Source: Myxococcota bacterium (lineage in GTDB: Bacteria > Myxococcota_A > UBA796). Taken from it: a DNA stretch of 64,000 nt. The translations under genes were made by a program, and so were the position numbers. Each line of letters opens with the position of its first letter. Position 1 is the first letter of the stretch. The DNA lies in NCBI GenBank assembly GCA_029251165.1, contig JAQXDW010000110.1, positions 1 to 64,000 on the forward strand. Direction: 5' to 3'. This document shows, piece after piece, positions 16,069-23,819 of the stretch. The notes beneath the pieces were generated by a model. The model made no database searches. It was not told the DNA's origin and saw only the letters and a program-made list of their open reading frames with translations.

Positions 16069-17543
16069 GCTCCCAGCTCGCCGCCATCGACCTCGGCTCC
16101 AACAGCTTCCACATGATCGTTGCCCGGCCCGGCCCCGGCAACCGACCACTCATCATCGATCGCATCAAGGAGCCCGTCCGCCTCGCTGCGGGCCTGGATG
16201 CCTCGGGAAACATCACCGCAGCTGCGGCGGATCGGGCGCTGTCCTGCCTGGGGCAGTTCGCTGAGCGGCTCACCGGCTTTGGCCCCGGTCAGGTCCGCGC
16301 GGTCGGCACCAACACCCTGCGCCGCGCTCGGAACCGCTTGGACTTTCTGGAGCTCGCCCAGGAGACGCTGGGGCACCGCATCGACATCATCCCCGGCACC
16401 GAGGAGGCTCGGCTCATCTTTGCCGGCGTCGGGACGGCGTTTGATCAGCCGGGTCGGCGACTGATCATCGACATCGGCGGCGGCTCCACCGAGCTGAGCC
16501 TCGGCCAGCAGGCCCCTGAGGTGCTCACCAGCCGCTTCATGGGCTGCGTGAGCTGGTCGGAGCGCTTCTTTACCGGCGGACGGGTCACCCGCAAGAGCAT
16601 GAACAAGGCGATCAACGCCGCGCGCCAGCAGCTTGGCCCCGTCATGCGCAGCTTCCGGGAGACGGGCTGGGAGCACGCCCTGGGCTCCTCAGGCACGGTC
16701 AAGGCCATCGAAGCGGTCTTGATGCAGTCCGGGATGATCGCCGACGGAATCACGATGAGGAGCCTGGAGGCCCTCGCTGAGAAGCTGATTGAGCTGCGTC
16801 GGACCAGTCGCTTTCTCCTCCCGGGGCTCCCCGAGCACCGCCGTCCGGTCATCGCTGGCGGGCTGGCGATTCTGCTGGCTGCGTTTCGCTCGCTGCACAT
16901 CGACAACCTCACCTGGGTCAACGCCGCGCTCAAGGAAGGGCTGATCGTTCAGATGATCGGTCGCATCAACCACCAGGACATCCGCAGCGCTGCGGTCGCG
17001 CGGCTCGCTGAGCGCCTGGAGGTCGACGTCGCGCAGGCCAATCGGGTCACCGCCAGCGCGCTGGGGCTGTTTGATCAGGTCACTGCGGACTGGTCGCTTC
17101 GTCCCCGACACCGCCGGCTGCTGACCTGGGCGGCTGCGCTGCACGAGGCCGGTCAGTTCATCAACCACGCCGGCTCTCACAAGCACAGCGCCTACCTGCT
17201 CGCACACGCCGACCTTCCCGGCTTCTCTCGGCAGGACCAGGGGACCATTGCTGCAGCAGTGGTCGGGCACCGTGGACGGCTCAGCCACGCGCGCATCCTG
17301 TCCATCTCGCCCAGCGCCGACGACGCCACCATGCGCCTTGCGATCCTGCTGCGCATCGCCGCGATGATCCATCGCACCCGCAGCACCAAGCCGCCGCCGT
17401 CCCTCAAGCTGACGGCCAGCCGCCGTCAGGTGCACTTGCTCTACCCCGACGGCTGGCTCACAGGCCGACCCCTGACCCGTGCCGACCTCGCCAGCACAGC
17501 GGAGCGCCTGGCTGAGATCGGCTACCAGCTGCTCTGGGAGTAG
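16065..17543 (+). CDS. ppx: Ppx/GppA exopolyphosphatase
   Basis: This is a polyphosphate / pppGpp phosphatase of the ASKHA fold, 492 residues. The N-terminal phosphate-1 motif is AIDLGSNSFHMIVARP, the central signature is LIIDIGGGSTELSLGQ, and the hydrolase core continues with GSSGTVKAIEAVL. The C-terminal third (about 310-490) is an HD-like domain with LLTWAAALHEAGQFINH and KHSAYLLAHADLPGFS, as in full-length Ppx/GppA rather than the short forms. It overlaps sixA by 4 bp. The pairing suggests a phosphate/polyphosphate control unit. No ppk or pho genes are in view. Confidence 0.93.
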   Translation: MSSQLAAIDLGSNSFHMIVARPGPGNRPLIIDRIKEPVRLAAGLDASGNITAAAADRALSCLGQFAERLTGFGPGQVRAVGTNTLRRARNRLDFLELAQETLGHRIDIIPGTEEARLIFAGVGTAFDQPGRRLIIDIGGGSTELSLGQQAPEVLTSRFMGCVSWSERFFTGGRVTRKSMNKAINAARQQLGPVMRSFRETGWEHALGSSGTVKAIEAVLMQSGMIADGITMRSLEALAEKLIELRRTSRFLLPGLPEHRRPVIAGGLAILLAAFRSLHIDNLTWVNAALKEGLIVQMIGRINHQDIRSAAVARLAERLEVDVAQANRVTASALGLFDQVTADWSLRPRHRRLLTWAAALHEAGQFINHAGSHKHSAYLLAHADLPGFSRQDQGTIAAAVVGHRGRLSHARILSISPSADDATMRLAILLRIAAMIHRTRSTKPPPSLKLTASRRQVHLLYPDGWLTGRPLTRADLASTAERLAEIGYQLLWE

Positions 17544-17585
17544 CCGGTGCGCGGCATCGGTCTTCTGGCCGGAGCCAACCAGTGC

Positions 17586-18149
17586 TTACCCCTCGGAGAG
17601 GTCTGCGCTCAGTGCTGCTCGTGTCTCTGCGGAGAGGGCAACCCGGAAGTTCACCACCGGATCGTCAAAGTCGCAGCCAGCGGCGATGGGAACCTGCCCA
17701 CCGAGGGGAAAGGTGAGGTACTGCACGGAACTGAGCCGATCATCACCGACCTGACGGGCATCCCAGACCGGCGCGACCTTCGTGCCGTCGGCGAGCTCGA
17801 GGTAGAGGGTCGGGAGGAGACCCATCCAGGCGGTCAGCTTCTCGGCGCGCTCTTCCGGGTCGTTGATGCCGATGAGCAGGCAGGCCCCCACGCCACCGTT
17901 CTTCCCGATCAGCTCGTTGTAGGTCTGGATCTCGTGGAGGATGTCTTTCTCACGCACGATGCGCTCGACCCGCATCATCTCCTGGATCTGATACCAGACG
18001 GTCTGGTGATTCTCCAGGAGAAGCATCAGGTACGGACCGATGCTGATCCGCCGCTGGCGCTTGGCCTCCAGGATCTCTGGCCGCAGGGCATCGCGGCGGT
18101 CGGCGTAGGTCATGAAGTCGAGGATCTCTTCGCGAACAACGGGGCGCAT
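17586..18149 (-). CDS. DUF3501 family protein
   Basis: This is a 187-residue protein matching the DUF3501 pattern: the start MRPVVREEILDFMTYADRRD, RQRRISIGPYLMLLLENHQT, WYQIQEMMRVERI, and EIQTYNELIGKNGGVGACLL. Its function is unknown. In other bacteria the family is repeatedly found next to rubrerythrin and an HdrD/GlpC-like iron-sulfur protein, as here. ATG 18149 is preceded by GAGGACAAGTAAG, with the upstream stop (18151-18153) inside that ribosome site, so it is the last gene of a rubrerythrin-HdrD-DUF3501 unit on the minus strand. No metal-binding Cys cluster or signal peptide is seen. Confidence 0.85.
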   Translation of the reverse strand: MRPVVREEILDFMTYADRRDALRPEILEAKRQRRISIGPYLMLLLENHQTVWYQIQEMMRVERIVREKDILHEIQTYNELIGKNGGVGACLLIGINDPEERAEKLTAWMGLLPTLYLELADGTKVAPVWDARQVGDDRLSSVQYLTFPLGGQVPIAAGCDFDDPVVNFRVALSAETRAALSADLSEG

Positions 18150-18150
18150 C

Positions 18151-19488
18151 TTACTTGTCCTCCGGCTCGAACCCGTCCGCACGATAGGCACGGGCGAGGA
18201 CGGTCATGGGGTGCATCGGCTTGACGCCGGCGTGCTGCTGGAATTGGATGGCGGCAAGCGGACAGTCGGTCGCCCAGATCTCAGCGCCGACCTTTTTCAT
18301 GCCATCGAAGGCCTTCTTGCCGACCTTCTGGCTGGGCTCGAAGCCCTCCACGCTCATCGCCCAGGTGCCGTCGTGGCCACAGCACTCCATGACCATCTTC
18401 GGCTTGACCCCTGGAATCTTGCGCATCAGATCGCGTCCGCGAAAGCCGACGGCCTGGGCCCGGAGGTGGCAGGGGGCGTGGTAGCTGACGGTGTCACCTG
18501 GAGAGGACTCGAAGTCGGTGTTGAACCGCTCTTCCTTACGCAGTGACCACAGGTACTCGCTGGAGTCTCGGACCTGCTCGGCGAGCTTCTCGGCGCGCAC
18601 GCGGTCTTCGCCTTCGAGCAGCTCGGGGTACTCCCGGCGCATCATCATGCTGCAGGTTGGATTGACCACGACGACCTTCGCGCCCTTCTCTACCCAGGGC
18701 TCGAGGCGGTCGAGGTTGTGCTTTGCCCGTGCACGAAGGGTCTCTAAGTCGCCCTTCTCCCAGGCTGGCATTCCGCAGCAGCCCAGCCCCGCAGCGCAGT
18801 CCATCTTGACGGCGTTCTTCTCCATGACCTCGACAGTGTCGCGGCCGATGTGGGGCTCGTTGTTCTGGACGTAGCAGGTCTGGAACAGGACCGCCTCGGC
18901 CTCCTCAGTGGGAGCCGCGGACAGCTTTCCCTCGCCCTGCGCCCACTTCTCAAAGGTGGTAGAGGCGAAGTCGGGGAGGAGCTTGTCGCGGTGAACACCG
19001 AGCACCTTCTCCATCAGCCAGCGGTGTGCGGAGACCCGGTTCATGGTGTTGGCGAGCCCGAAGCTCATCCGGGCCATGGTTCCGGCGAGATCTGGATTGC
19101 CGAGGATCTGATGCTTAAATGCGATCCCCTCTTTCTTCGCCTTCTGGGCTGTGTAGCGGTGGACGAGCTTGGGGAAATCGAGCTGGAATTCGTGGCTGTC
19201 GCGGGGGGTGTAGGGGCACTCCACTTCGCACAGCTTGCACTGAAAGCAGCTGTTCATCACCGACTCGGTCTCATCCGCGGTGATCTTCCGGACGTCGCCG
19301 TCGTGGTTGTCATCGATGAAGGAGAACAGGTCTGGGAAGCTGTCGCAGAACTTGAAGCACATCCGGCAGCCATGGCAGACCTCGAAGACCCGGGTGAGCT
19401 CGTCCTGGAGGGCGTCGGCGTCCCAGTACTTCTCCTCGGTGGGGTCGTAGGAGAGGCCTTCGGTCGGCTGATACGAGATGTTGGCCAT
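18151..19488 (-). CDS. HdrD/GlpC-like iron-sulfur oxidoreductase (CCG domain)
   Basis: This is a 445-residue cytosolic or membrane-peripheral Fe-S protein. The N-terminal ferredoxin-like module has CHGCRMCFKFC (about 38-48) and CFQCKLCEVECPYTP (about 81-95), binding two 4Fe-4S clusters. Two cysteine-rich CCG repeats follow: LGCCGMPAW with NPTCSMMMRREYP upstream of the second, then YHAPCHLRAQAVG and MECCGHDGTW. Such CCG domains bind a non-cubane cluster in heterodisulfide reductase and the GlpC anchor of glycerol-3-phosphate dehydrogenase. No glpA/glpB is present. Its neighbours suggest a partner for rubrerythrin in peroxide or iron stress, electron donor unknown. Eighty bp separate it from the rubrerythrin stop. 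Confidence 0.88.
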   Translation of the reverse strand: MANISYQPTEGLSYDPTEEKYWDADALQDELTRVFEVCHGCRMCFKFCDSFPDLFSFIDDNHDGDVRKITADETESVMNSCFQCKLCEVECPYTPRDSHEFQLDFPKLVHRYTAQKAKKEGIAFKHQILGNPDLAGTMARMSFGLANTMNRVSAHRWLMEKVLGVHRDKLLPDFASTTFEKWAQGEGKLSAAPTEEAEAVLFQTCYVQNNEPHIGRDTVEVMEKNAVKMDCAAGLGCCGMPAWEKGDLETLRARAKHNLDRLEPWVEKGAKVVVVNPTCSMMMRREYPELLEGEDRVRAEKLAEQVRDSSEYLWSLRKEERFNTDFESSPGDTVSYHAPCHLRAQAVGFRGRDLMRKIPGVKPKMVMECCGHDGTWAMSVEGFEPSQKVGKKAFDGMKKVGAEIWATDCPLAAIQFQQHAGVKPMHPMTVLARAYRADGFEPEDK

Positions 19489-19567
19489 GGCTGTCCCTCT
19501 TGGAAAAAAGAAGGGGAGGAGACGATGGGTATCGCCTCACTCCCCGTTCTACTGTTTGAAAGACGAC

Positions 19568-19987
19568 CTAGAAGTTGTCGTCGAGGAGGGACTGGAAGCG
19601 ACCGGCGTGGGACTTCTCAGCCTTGGCGAGGGTCTCGAACCAGTCGGCGATCTCGCCGAAGCCCTCGGTGCGTGCAGTGGCAGCCATGGAGGGGTACATG
19701 TCGGTGTACTCGTGGGTCTCGCCGGCGACGGAGGCCTTGAGGTTGTCCTCGGTGTCGCCGATGGGGAGGCCGGTGGCCGGGTCGCCGACGGACTTGAGGT
19801 AGTCGAGGTGGCCGTGTGCGTGGCCGGTCTCACCCTCTGCGGTCTCGCGGAAGTTGCCAGCGATCTCGGGGTAGCCCTCGATGTCAGCCTTCTTGGCCAT
19901 CCAGAGGTAGCGGCGGTTGGCCTGGGACTCACCAGCGAAGGCTGCCTTGAGGTTGCCGTGGGTCGAGGTTCCGTTCAGATCGGGCAT
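19568..19987 (-). CDS. rbr: Rubrerythrin, ferritin-like domain only
   Basis: This is a 139-residue di-iron peroxide-scavenging protein. Ligand motifs in the four-helix bundle are [38 protein letters not shown] and [12 protein letters not shown], the last two carrying E and ExxH ligands. The C-terminal rubredoxin-like FeS4 domain of classical rubrerythrin is absent, since the protein ends right after the last helix (LLDDNF). An external electron donor is therefore needed; the downstream CCG iron-sulfur protein is an obvious candidate (inference). ATG 19987 follows AGGAGAAT. It is the first gene of the unit, transcribed away from the Irr-like regulator and its palindrome. Confidence 0.9.
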   Translation of the reverse strand: MPDLNGTSTHGNLKAAFAGESQANRRYLWMAKKADIEGYPEIAGNFRETAEGETGHAHGHLDYLKSVGDPATGLPIGDTEDNLKASVAGETHEYTDMYPSMAATARTEGFGEIADWFETLAKAEKSHAGRFQSLLDDNF

Positions 19988-20069
19988 TGGATTCTCCTAA
20001 AGTGACGAGGGGGACAGCGGGCTGTCTTGGTGAAGCTGGTATCCTGACCCCCGATACCCGCAAGTCGTT

Positions 20070-20086
20070 TTTAGAACTTTTCTAAA
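20070..20086. promoter_or_regulatory. Perfect 7-3-7 palindrome resembling an Irr box (ICE)
   Basis: TTTAGAA-CTT-TTCTAAA is a perfect inverted repeat of two 7-base arms around a 3-base spacer. It lies in the AT-rich gap between rubrerythrin (minus) and the Irr-like regulator (plus), about 83 bp from the former start and 76 bp from the latter. The arms match the iron control element recognised by Irr in Alphaproteobacteria as I recall it (TTTAGAA-N3-TTCTAAA). It differs from a Fur box (7-1-7, GATAAT arms). It could control both divergent units. Confidence 0.75.
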
Positions 20087-20161
20087 CAAGTTGAAAAGCA
20101 CTGTATACCGTATTTTGTCGTGGTTTTATTGGCGGATTGATTTGTGGTGATAGACAGTCTA

Positions 20162-20581
20162 ATGATGCAGCGGCTCAGCCCAGAACAGATCACTGCGCTC
20201 CTCACAGCGCACACCGTCCGGCCCACCCGCCAGCGGCTTGCGCTCGCGATGCATCTGTTCTCTGGTCCCCACCGCCACGTCACCGCCGAGACCCTCCACC
20301 GCGAGGTTCAGGCAGAGGGCCACACCGTCTCCTTGGCGACGGTCTACAACACCCTCAACCACTTCCACACCCTCGGCCTTCTCGGCGAGGTCTCCCTTAC
20401 GCCGGGCTCTACCTGGTTCGACACCAACACCAAGCATCACTTCCACGCCTTCCATGAAGAGACCGGCGAGCTGTGGGACATCGATCCGGCAGAGGTTGGT
20501 CCGGTGGCAGTGGCTGGGCTGCCCGAGGGAATGGAGCTTGCACGAATGGATGTGGTGATTCGGGTGCGGTCAAAGGGGTGA
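20162..20581 (+). CDS. irr: Irr-like Fur-family transcriptional regulator
   Basis: This is a 139-residue Fur-superfamily repressor. The DNA-binding domain reads HTVRPTRQRLALAMHLF, then VTAETLHREVQAEGHTVSLA and TVYNTLNHFHTLGLL. The dimerisation half reads GSTWFDTNTKHHFHAFHEET and GELWDIDPAEV, ending LPEGMELARMDVVIRV. It lacks the CxxC zinc pair found at the end of Fur and PerR. The 'FDTNT...HHFH...EETGEL.DI' core with an 'ARmDVVIR' end is the Irr pattern, and Irr proteins respond to haem. No N-terminal GCPWHD haem motif is present, as in many Irr members. ATG 20162 or 20165 is the start; GTG codons 15-18 bp upstream are possible. The Irr assignment is from motif memory, not a search. Confidence 0.8.
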   Translation: MMQRLSPEQITALLTAHTVRPTRQRLALAMHLFSGPHRHVTAETLHREVQAEGHTVSLATVYNTLNHFHTLGLLGEVSLTPGSTWFDTNTKHHFHAFHEETGELWDIDPAEVGPVAVAGLPEGMELARMDVVIRVRSKG

Positions 20582-20612
20582 GCCCTGGTGCGCGGCCTCA
20601 GCGCGAAGCCCC

Positions 20613-20666
20613 GCCGGTCACTCACTGCTCGCCGGTCACTCGCTGCTCGCCGGTCACCCACTCCTC
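20613..20666 (+). repeat. Three 18-bp tandem repeats at the 3' end of the CapA gene
   Basis: The units are 20613-20630, 20631-20648 and 20649-20666, each beginning GCCGGTCAC and differing at two to four positions. On the minus strand they encode the end of the CapA-like protein (VTGEQ repeats). The final copy contains the TGA stop, so copy-number change would lengthen or shorten the C terminus by six residues. Confidence 0.8.
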
Positions 20667-21869
20667 GCCGAGCACTCCGGCCACCTGCGCAAGCCTCGAC
20701 GCCCGCAGCGGCTCATCCTCCACCGCCGCCAGCGGGACCACCCGAACGGCCGCAGGCCCTCCCTCCAGGCGGTTGTTCTCCGTCCACAGCGGCGTCACCG
20801 TGATGTCCTCCAGCCGGACCGTCAGCGCGCCATCCACCGCTCGCGTCTTCACCACGGTCACACCGACCAGCAGGCCATCCCGTGTGTTGCCACGGCGTAC
20901 GCTGCTTGTGGCGAGGCTGTAGCTGGAGGCCATGTCGGAGACGAGGTTGCCGAGGCTGTAGAGGATGAGCCCCTCTCGACCGTCTGCGGCGGTGTGCCGG
21001 GCGATGGGCTGGAGGACGTGGGGGTGGTGTCCGAGCACAAGATCTGCGCCGGCCTCGACGAGCCGGGGGGCGAGCTCGGTGTACAGCGGCAGCGGGGTGG
21101 TGGTGTACTCGGTTCCCCAGTGAAACGACACGATCACAGCGTCGGACCATTCCGCAGACGCTGCGATGGCGCCGAGGATCTTCTCTTCATCGATCCGGTA
21201 GTGGATGGCGTCGCGGTCGGGGCCGCAGTCTCCCTCGCAGACGGGGCCTGCGGTGAAGGTACAGGGCGCGTCAGGCTCGGTGTTGTCGTTGAGGTTCATC
21301 AGGTCGGTCACCGCGAGCAGGGCAAGGACCACCCCGTCATGCTCGATGCGCTGTGCGGCCTGTGCGGCTGCGCAGGTTGGACCAGATCCGGCCGCGACGA
21401 TGCCAGCGTCGTCGAGCCGGGTGAGGGTCTCCATGAGGCCCGCAGGACCCTGATCGAAGGTGTGGTTGTTCGCAAACGAGACGGCATCGACGCCAGCAGC
21501 CTTCAGAGCATCGATCACCCCGGCGGGGGCGTTGAACACCTCCCCGCGCACCCCGCGGCTGCTGTCGGGCGCGACGGGCACCTCCAGGTTGATGAAGGCG
21601 ACGTCGGCCGCTGTCAGCAGCGGCGCGATGGGGGCAAAGATCCAGTCGAAGCCGTCGCTTCCGTCGGTGGCAGCCCGGTGCCGGGCGGTCTCCTTGAGGC
21701 GGCGATGGACCAGCACGTCGCCGCCAGCGACCACCCTCAGCCGGCCCTCCTCGACTGGGGCCGGCGGCGGCTCAGAAGCGCGCGCTGGCGCTGCGGGCAG
21801 AGGCTCCGTGGGCAGGGGCTCGGAGGGCAGGGACTGAGCGCATGCGCTGGCGAGCAGCAGGCCGATCAT
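20622..21869 (-). CDS. CapA/PgsA-family metallophosphatase-like lipoprotein
   Basis: This is a 415-residue exported protein of the PGA_cap (CapA) family, related to poly-gamma-glutamate capsule protein PgsA. It has a lipoprotein-like signal MIGLLLASAC, then a Pro/Ala/Glu linker. The calcineurin-like metal sites follow as VVAGGDVLVHRRL, INLEVPVA, FANNHTFDQGPAG, VIVSFHWGTEY and LVLGHHPHVLQP, with LILYSLGNLVSDMASSYSLA near the end. No pgsB or pgsC is nearby, so capsule synthesis is not indicated and a standalone phosphoesterase role is possible. The C terminus is made of short VTGEQ repeats. Its ATG overlaps the stop of the ImpE-like gene (ATGA at 21866-21869). Confidence 0.87.
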   Translation of the reverse strand: MIGLLLASACAQSLPSEPLPTEPLPAAPARASEPPPAPVEEGRLRVVAGGDVLVHRRLKETARHRAATDGSDGFDWIFAPIAPLLTAADVAFINLEVPVAPDSSRGVRGEVFNAPAGVIDALKAAGVDAVSFANNHTFDQGPAGLMETLTRLDDAGIVAAGSGPTCAAAQAAQRIEHDGVVLALLAVTDLMNLNDNTEPDAPCTFTAGPVCEGDCGPDRDAIHYRIDEEKILGAIAASAEWSDAVIVSFHWGTEYTTTPLPLYTELAPRLVEAGADLVLGHHPHVLQPIARHTAADGREGLILYSLGNLVSDMASSYSLATSSVRRGNTRDGLLVGVTVVKTRAVDGALTVRLEDITVTPLWTENNRLEGGPAAVRVVPLAAVEDEPLRASRLAQVAGVLGEEWVTGEQRVTGEQ

Positions 21870-22657
21870 GCGAACTGGATGTCGTGGATCTGGCGGATGC
21901 CGCGCAGGGCGCTGTTGCCCTCGGCATCGACCACGACGAGGTCGCGCTGGCCGAATGCCCGAGCGAGTCCGTCCATCGGTCGCTCCCAGCGGGTCTCCAG
22001 CCCCAGCCGCTCCACATCAGAGCGCGCGCCGCTGCCGGCGTACAGCGAGGGAATGCGCACGAAGCGCTCCTTGTCATCGGTGAGGGTGATCCAAGCGGGA
22101 ATCCAGATGACGTCGGGGTAGCCCTGGGGGGGCAGCAGGCGCACCCGCTTGAGCTGTGCGAGGGGCGCCCAGCCATAGGCGCCGGGCACGAAGAACTCCA
22201 GCACCGGTCCGAGGAGTCCGTCGCAGTCTCGCAGGGCCCGGAACGACTCACCGTCGATGGTGCCGGTGCGGCGAGGGGTGGAATTGGCGAGGACCTCTGG
22301 GATCTCCGGATCGGCATGGTGGTGGAGCTTGACCACCGCAGCGTAGTGGAGCTTGAGGGACGGCGGCGGCGGCATCAGGAATGCCGGAACACCCTTGCCT
22401 TCACCGATCAGCAGCGCACGCTTGCGCTCCGCAGAGACCATTCCGCCGTAGTGCTCTCGTGCGTTCTCCCACTGATCGCCCTCCAGCGCGTCGAGGTGAT
22501 GCTGGGCGTCCTCGAAGTCGCCGGTCAGCACCCGCAGCTCGAACATCAGGAAGTGGAGTGTGGGGTCGTCAGGCCTTGCGGCGAGGTCTGCCTCGGTCTG
22601 GGACAGCGCCCCGGAGAGGTCACCAGAGTGCAGCAGTGTCTCGATTGTGGAGTCCAT
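21866..22657 (-). CDS. ImpE/TagJ-family protein
   Basis: This 263-residue cytoplasmic protein matches ImpE (TagJ), an accessory protein that binds the TssB sheath subunit in some type VI secretion systems. The N-terminal half is TPR-like (GDLSGALSQTEADLAARPDD, VLTGDFEDAQHHLDALE). The C-terminal half carries the family core: GTIDGESFRALRDCDGLLGP, VLEFFVPGAYGW, VRLLPPQGYPDVIWIPAW and ERFVRIPSLYAGS. No other T6SS gene lies in the window. The gene is translationally coupled to the CapA-like gene, so it may have another role in cell-envelope biology. It is the first gene of that pair; 25 bp separate its start from the next upstream gene's stop. Confidence 0.82.
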   Translation of the reverse strand: MDSTIETLLHSGDLSGALSQTEADLAARPDDPTLHFLMFELRVLTGDFEDAQHHLDALEGDQWENAREHYGGMVSAERKRALLIGEGKGVPAFLMPPPPSLKLHYAAVVKLHHHADPEIPEVLANSTPRRTGTIDGESFRALRDCDGLLGPVLEFFVPGAYGWAPLAQLKRVRLLPPQGYPDVIWIPAWITLTDDKERFVRIPSLYAGSGARSDVERLGLETRWERPMDGLARAFGQRDLVVVDAEGNSALRGIRQIHDIQFA

Positions 22658-22682
22658 TGCGGCAGTCTATCGCGCAAGGGAT

Positions 22683-23309
22683 TCAGAACCAGAGACACTC
22701 GCCGTCGGTGAGGTAGGTCGACCGGCTGCCGTTGGTCTGACCGAGTCCCAGGGGGTTCCCGGAGGTGGCGAAGTAGAACGTGGTCGTGCTGCCCTTGACC
22801 TTGACGTTGTAGGTCGCTGTGAAGCGCTCGCTGCCCTCATAGAGCGCCTCTGGACAGTCCGTCAGCGAGGCGTCCAGCGAGGCATCCAGCGACAGGCTGT
22901 AGTCGCAGCTCCCGCAGGTGCTGGTGGCGTCGTCCTGAGTGCCCGTCACTGTCCAGGTCACCTGGCAGTCTGTGCCACCGCTGCTGTCCCACGTCGAATT
23001 CGAGCGGAGGATCCAGAACTCCTGTCCGGTCACCGTGCCGGCGTCTGCGGTGAAGTCGCCGGCGAAGTAGCCGGTCGCGCCAGCCGTCTTCTGACCGCTG
23101 ACGGCCTCACAGGATGGGTCTGCGGTCAGGCCGATGGTGGGGTCGGAGATGTCGGCATCGGCATCGGCATCGGCGTCCGTGTCGGCGTCCGTGTCGGCGT
23201 CCGTGTCGGCGTCTGTGTCGGTGTCTGTGTCGGCGTCGGCCTCACTGGAGGCAGCGGTGTCTGTGTTGCCTCCGCAGCCTGACAGCAGCAGCAGCAGCGT
23301 GGGCTTCAC
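22683..23309 (-). CDS. Asp-rich lipoprotein of unknown function
   Basis: This is a 208-residue surface lipoprotein. The lipobox LLLLSGC puts the lipid Cys at residue 12. Residues about 23-55 are a low-complexity linker of alternating Asp with Ala or Thr, encoded by a 12-bp repeat. The folded part (about 60-208) is rich in Ser/Thr/Gly and has paired cysteines (PSCEAVSGQ, GTDCQVTWT, STCGSCDYS, LTDCPEAL, DGECLWF), suggesting a disulfide-stabilised beta structure such as a small lectin- or carbohydrate-binding-like domain. No family recognised. Its start overlaps the stop of the upstream 97-residue gene by 4 bp. Confidence 0.75.
   Translation of the reverse strand: MKPTLLLLLSGCGGNTDTAASSEADADTDTDTDADTDADTDADTDADADADADISDPTIGLTADPSCEAVSGQKTAGATGYFAGDFTADAGTVTGQEFWILRSNSTWDSSGGTDCQVTWTVTGTQDDATSTCGSCDYSLSLDASLDASLTDCPEALYEGSERFTATYNVKVKGSTTTFYFATSGNPLGLGQTNGSRSTYLTDGECLWF
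23150..23246. repeat. Short tandem repeats encoding an Asp-Ala/Asp-Thr linker
   Basis: A 6-bp/12-bp repeat (on the plus strand GTCGGCGTCCGT and variants with TCT or ATC) runs inside the preceding lipoprotein gene. The unit is a multiple of three, so gain or loss keeps the frame. Confidence 0.85.
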
Positions 23310-23599
23310 TCCTCATCTCCGCGACCAAATCCGATGGCCCGGCGCGCCTCTTCGGACAGCTCTCCAGGACCGGTCATGGTAGCCAGGAGGCCCTGAATCG
23401 CCTGAAAGTGCTGAGGCTCTAAGGGGACAGAGATGATGCGATCTGGCCCGATTCCAGGAACCACCATCGACAGCACGGCCGACGTGTTGGGGCGCTGGAG
23501 CGCGCCGATGACGTGTCCGCCGACCTGCTCATTGATCGACTGCAGCGCTGTGACCATCTGAACCAGCCCTTCCGGCTGCTCGCTCTTTTGCTCGCTCAT
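23306..23599 (-). CDS. Small cytoplasmic protein of unknown function
   Basis: This is a 97-residue protein from ATG 23599, preceded by GGAGAGGAC. The sequence MSEQKSEQPEGLVQMVTALQ, SINEQVGGHVIGALQRPNTS, then AVLSMVVPGIGPDRIISVPL shows a helical N-terminal half, a central beta region, and an acidic end. It resembles nothing I can name. An open frame extends 78 bp further upstream but lacks a ribosome site and looks non-coding. The stop overlaps the next gene's start (ATGA), so it is probably cotranscribed with the Asp-rich lipoprotein, ImpE and CapA genes in one minus-strand unit. Confidence 0.65.
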   Translation of the reverse strand: MSEQKSEQPEGLVQMVTALQSINEQVGGHVIGALQRPNTSAVLSMVVPGIGPDRIISVPLEPQHFQAIQGLLATMTGPGELSEEARRAIGFGRGDEE

Positions 23600-23819
23600 G
23601 TCCTCTCCAAGACCGTGTCTCAACGAAGTATAGAGCGTCGGCAGACGAGAGCAACCAGCGTGGTGAGCCACGACCACGCGCGGACAGTCGGCGCATCAGC
23701 ATCTGCCCGCCGCCGAGCGGTTCGTCCGCCAGCGCCGTGCCCTCTGCCGCATCGTCTCACGGTGCGCCGGGCCGCCTCTTGTCGTGGCTGGTGCCTGTGG
23801 TGGTCCGACCGGGCAGGGG

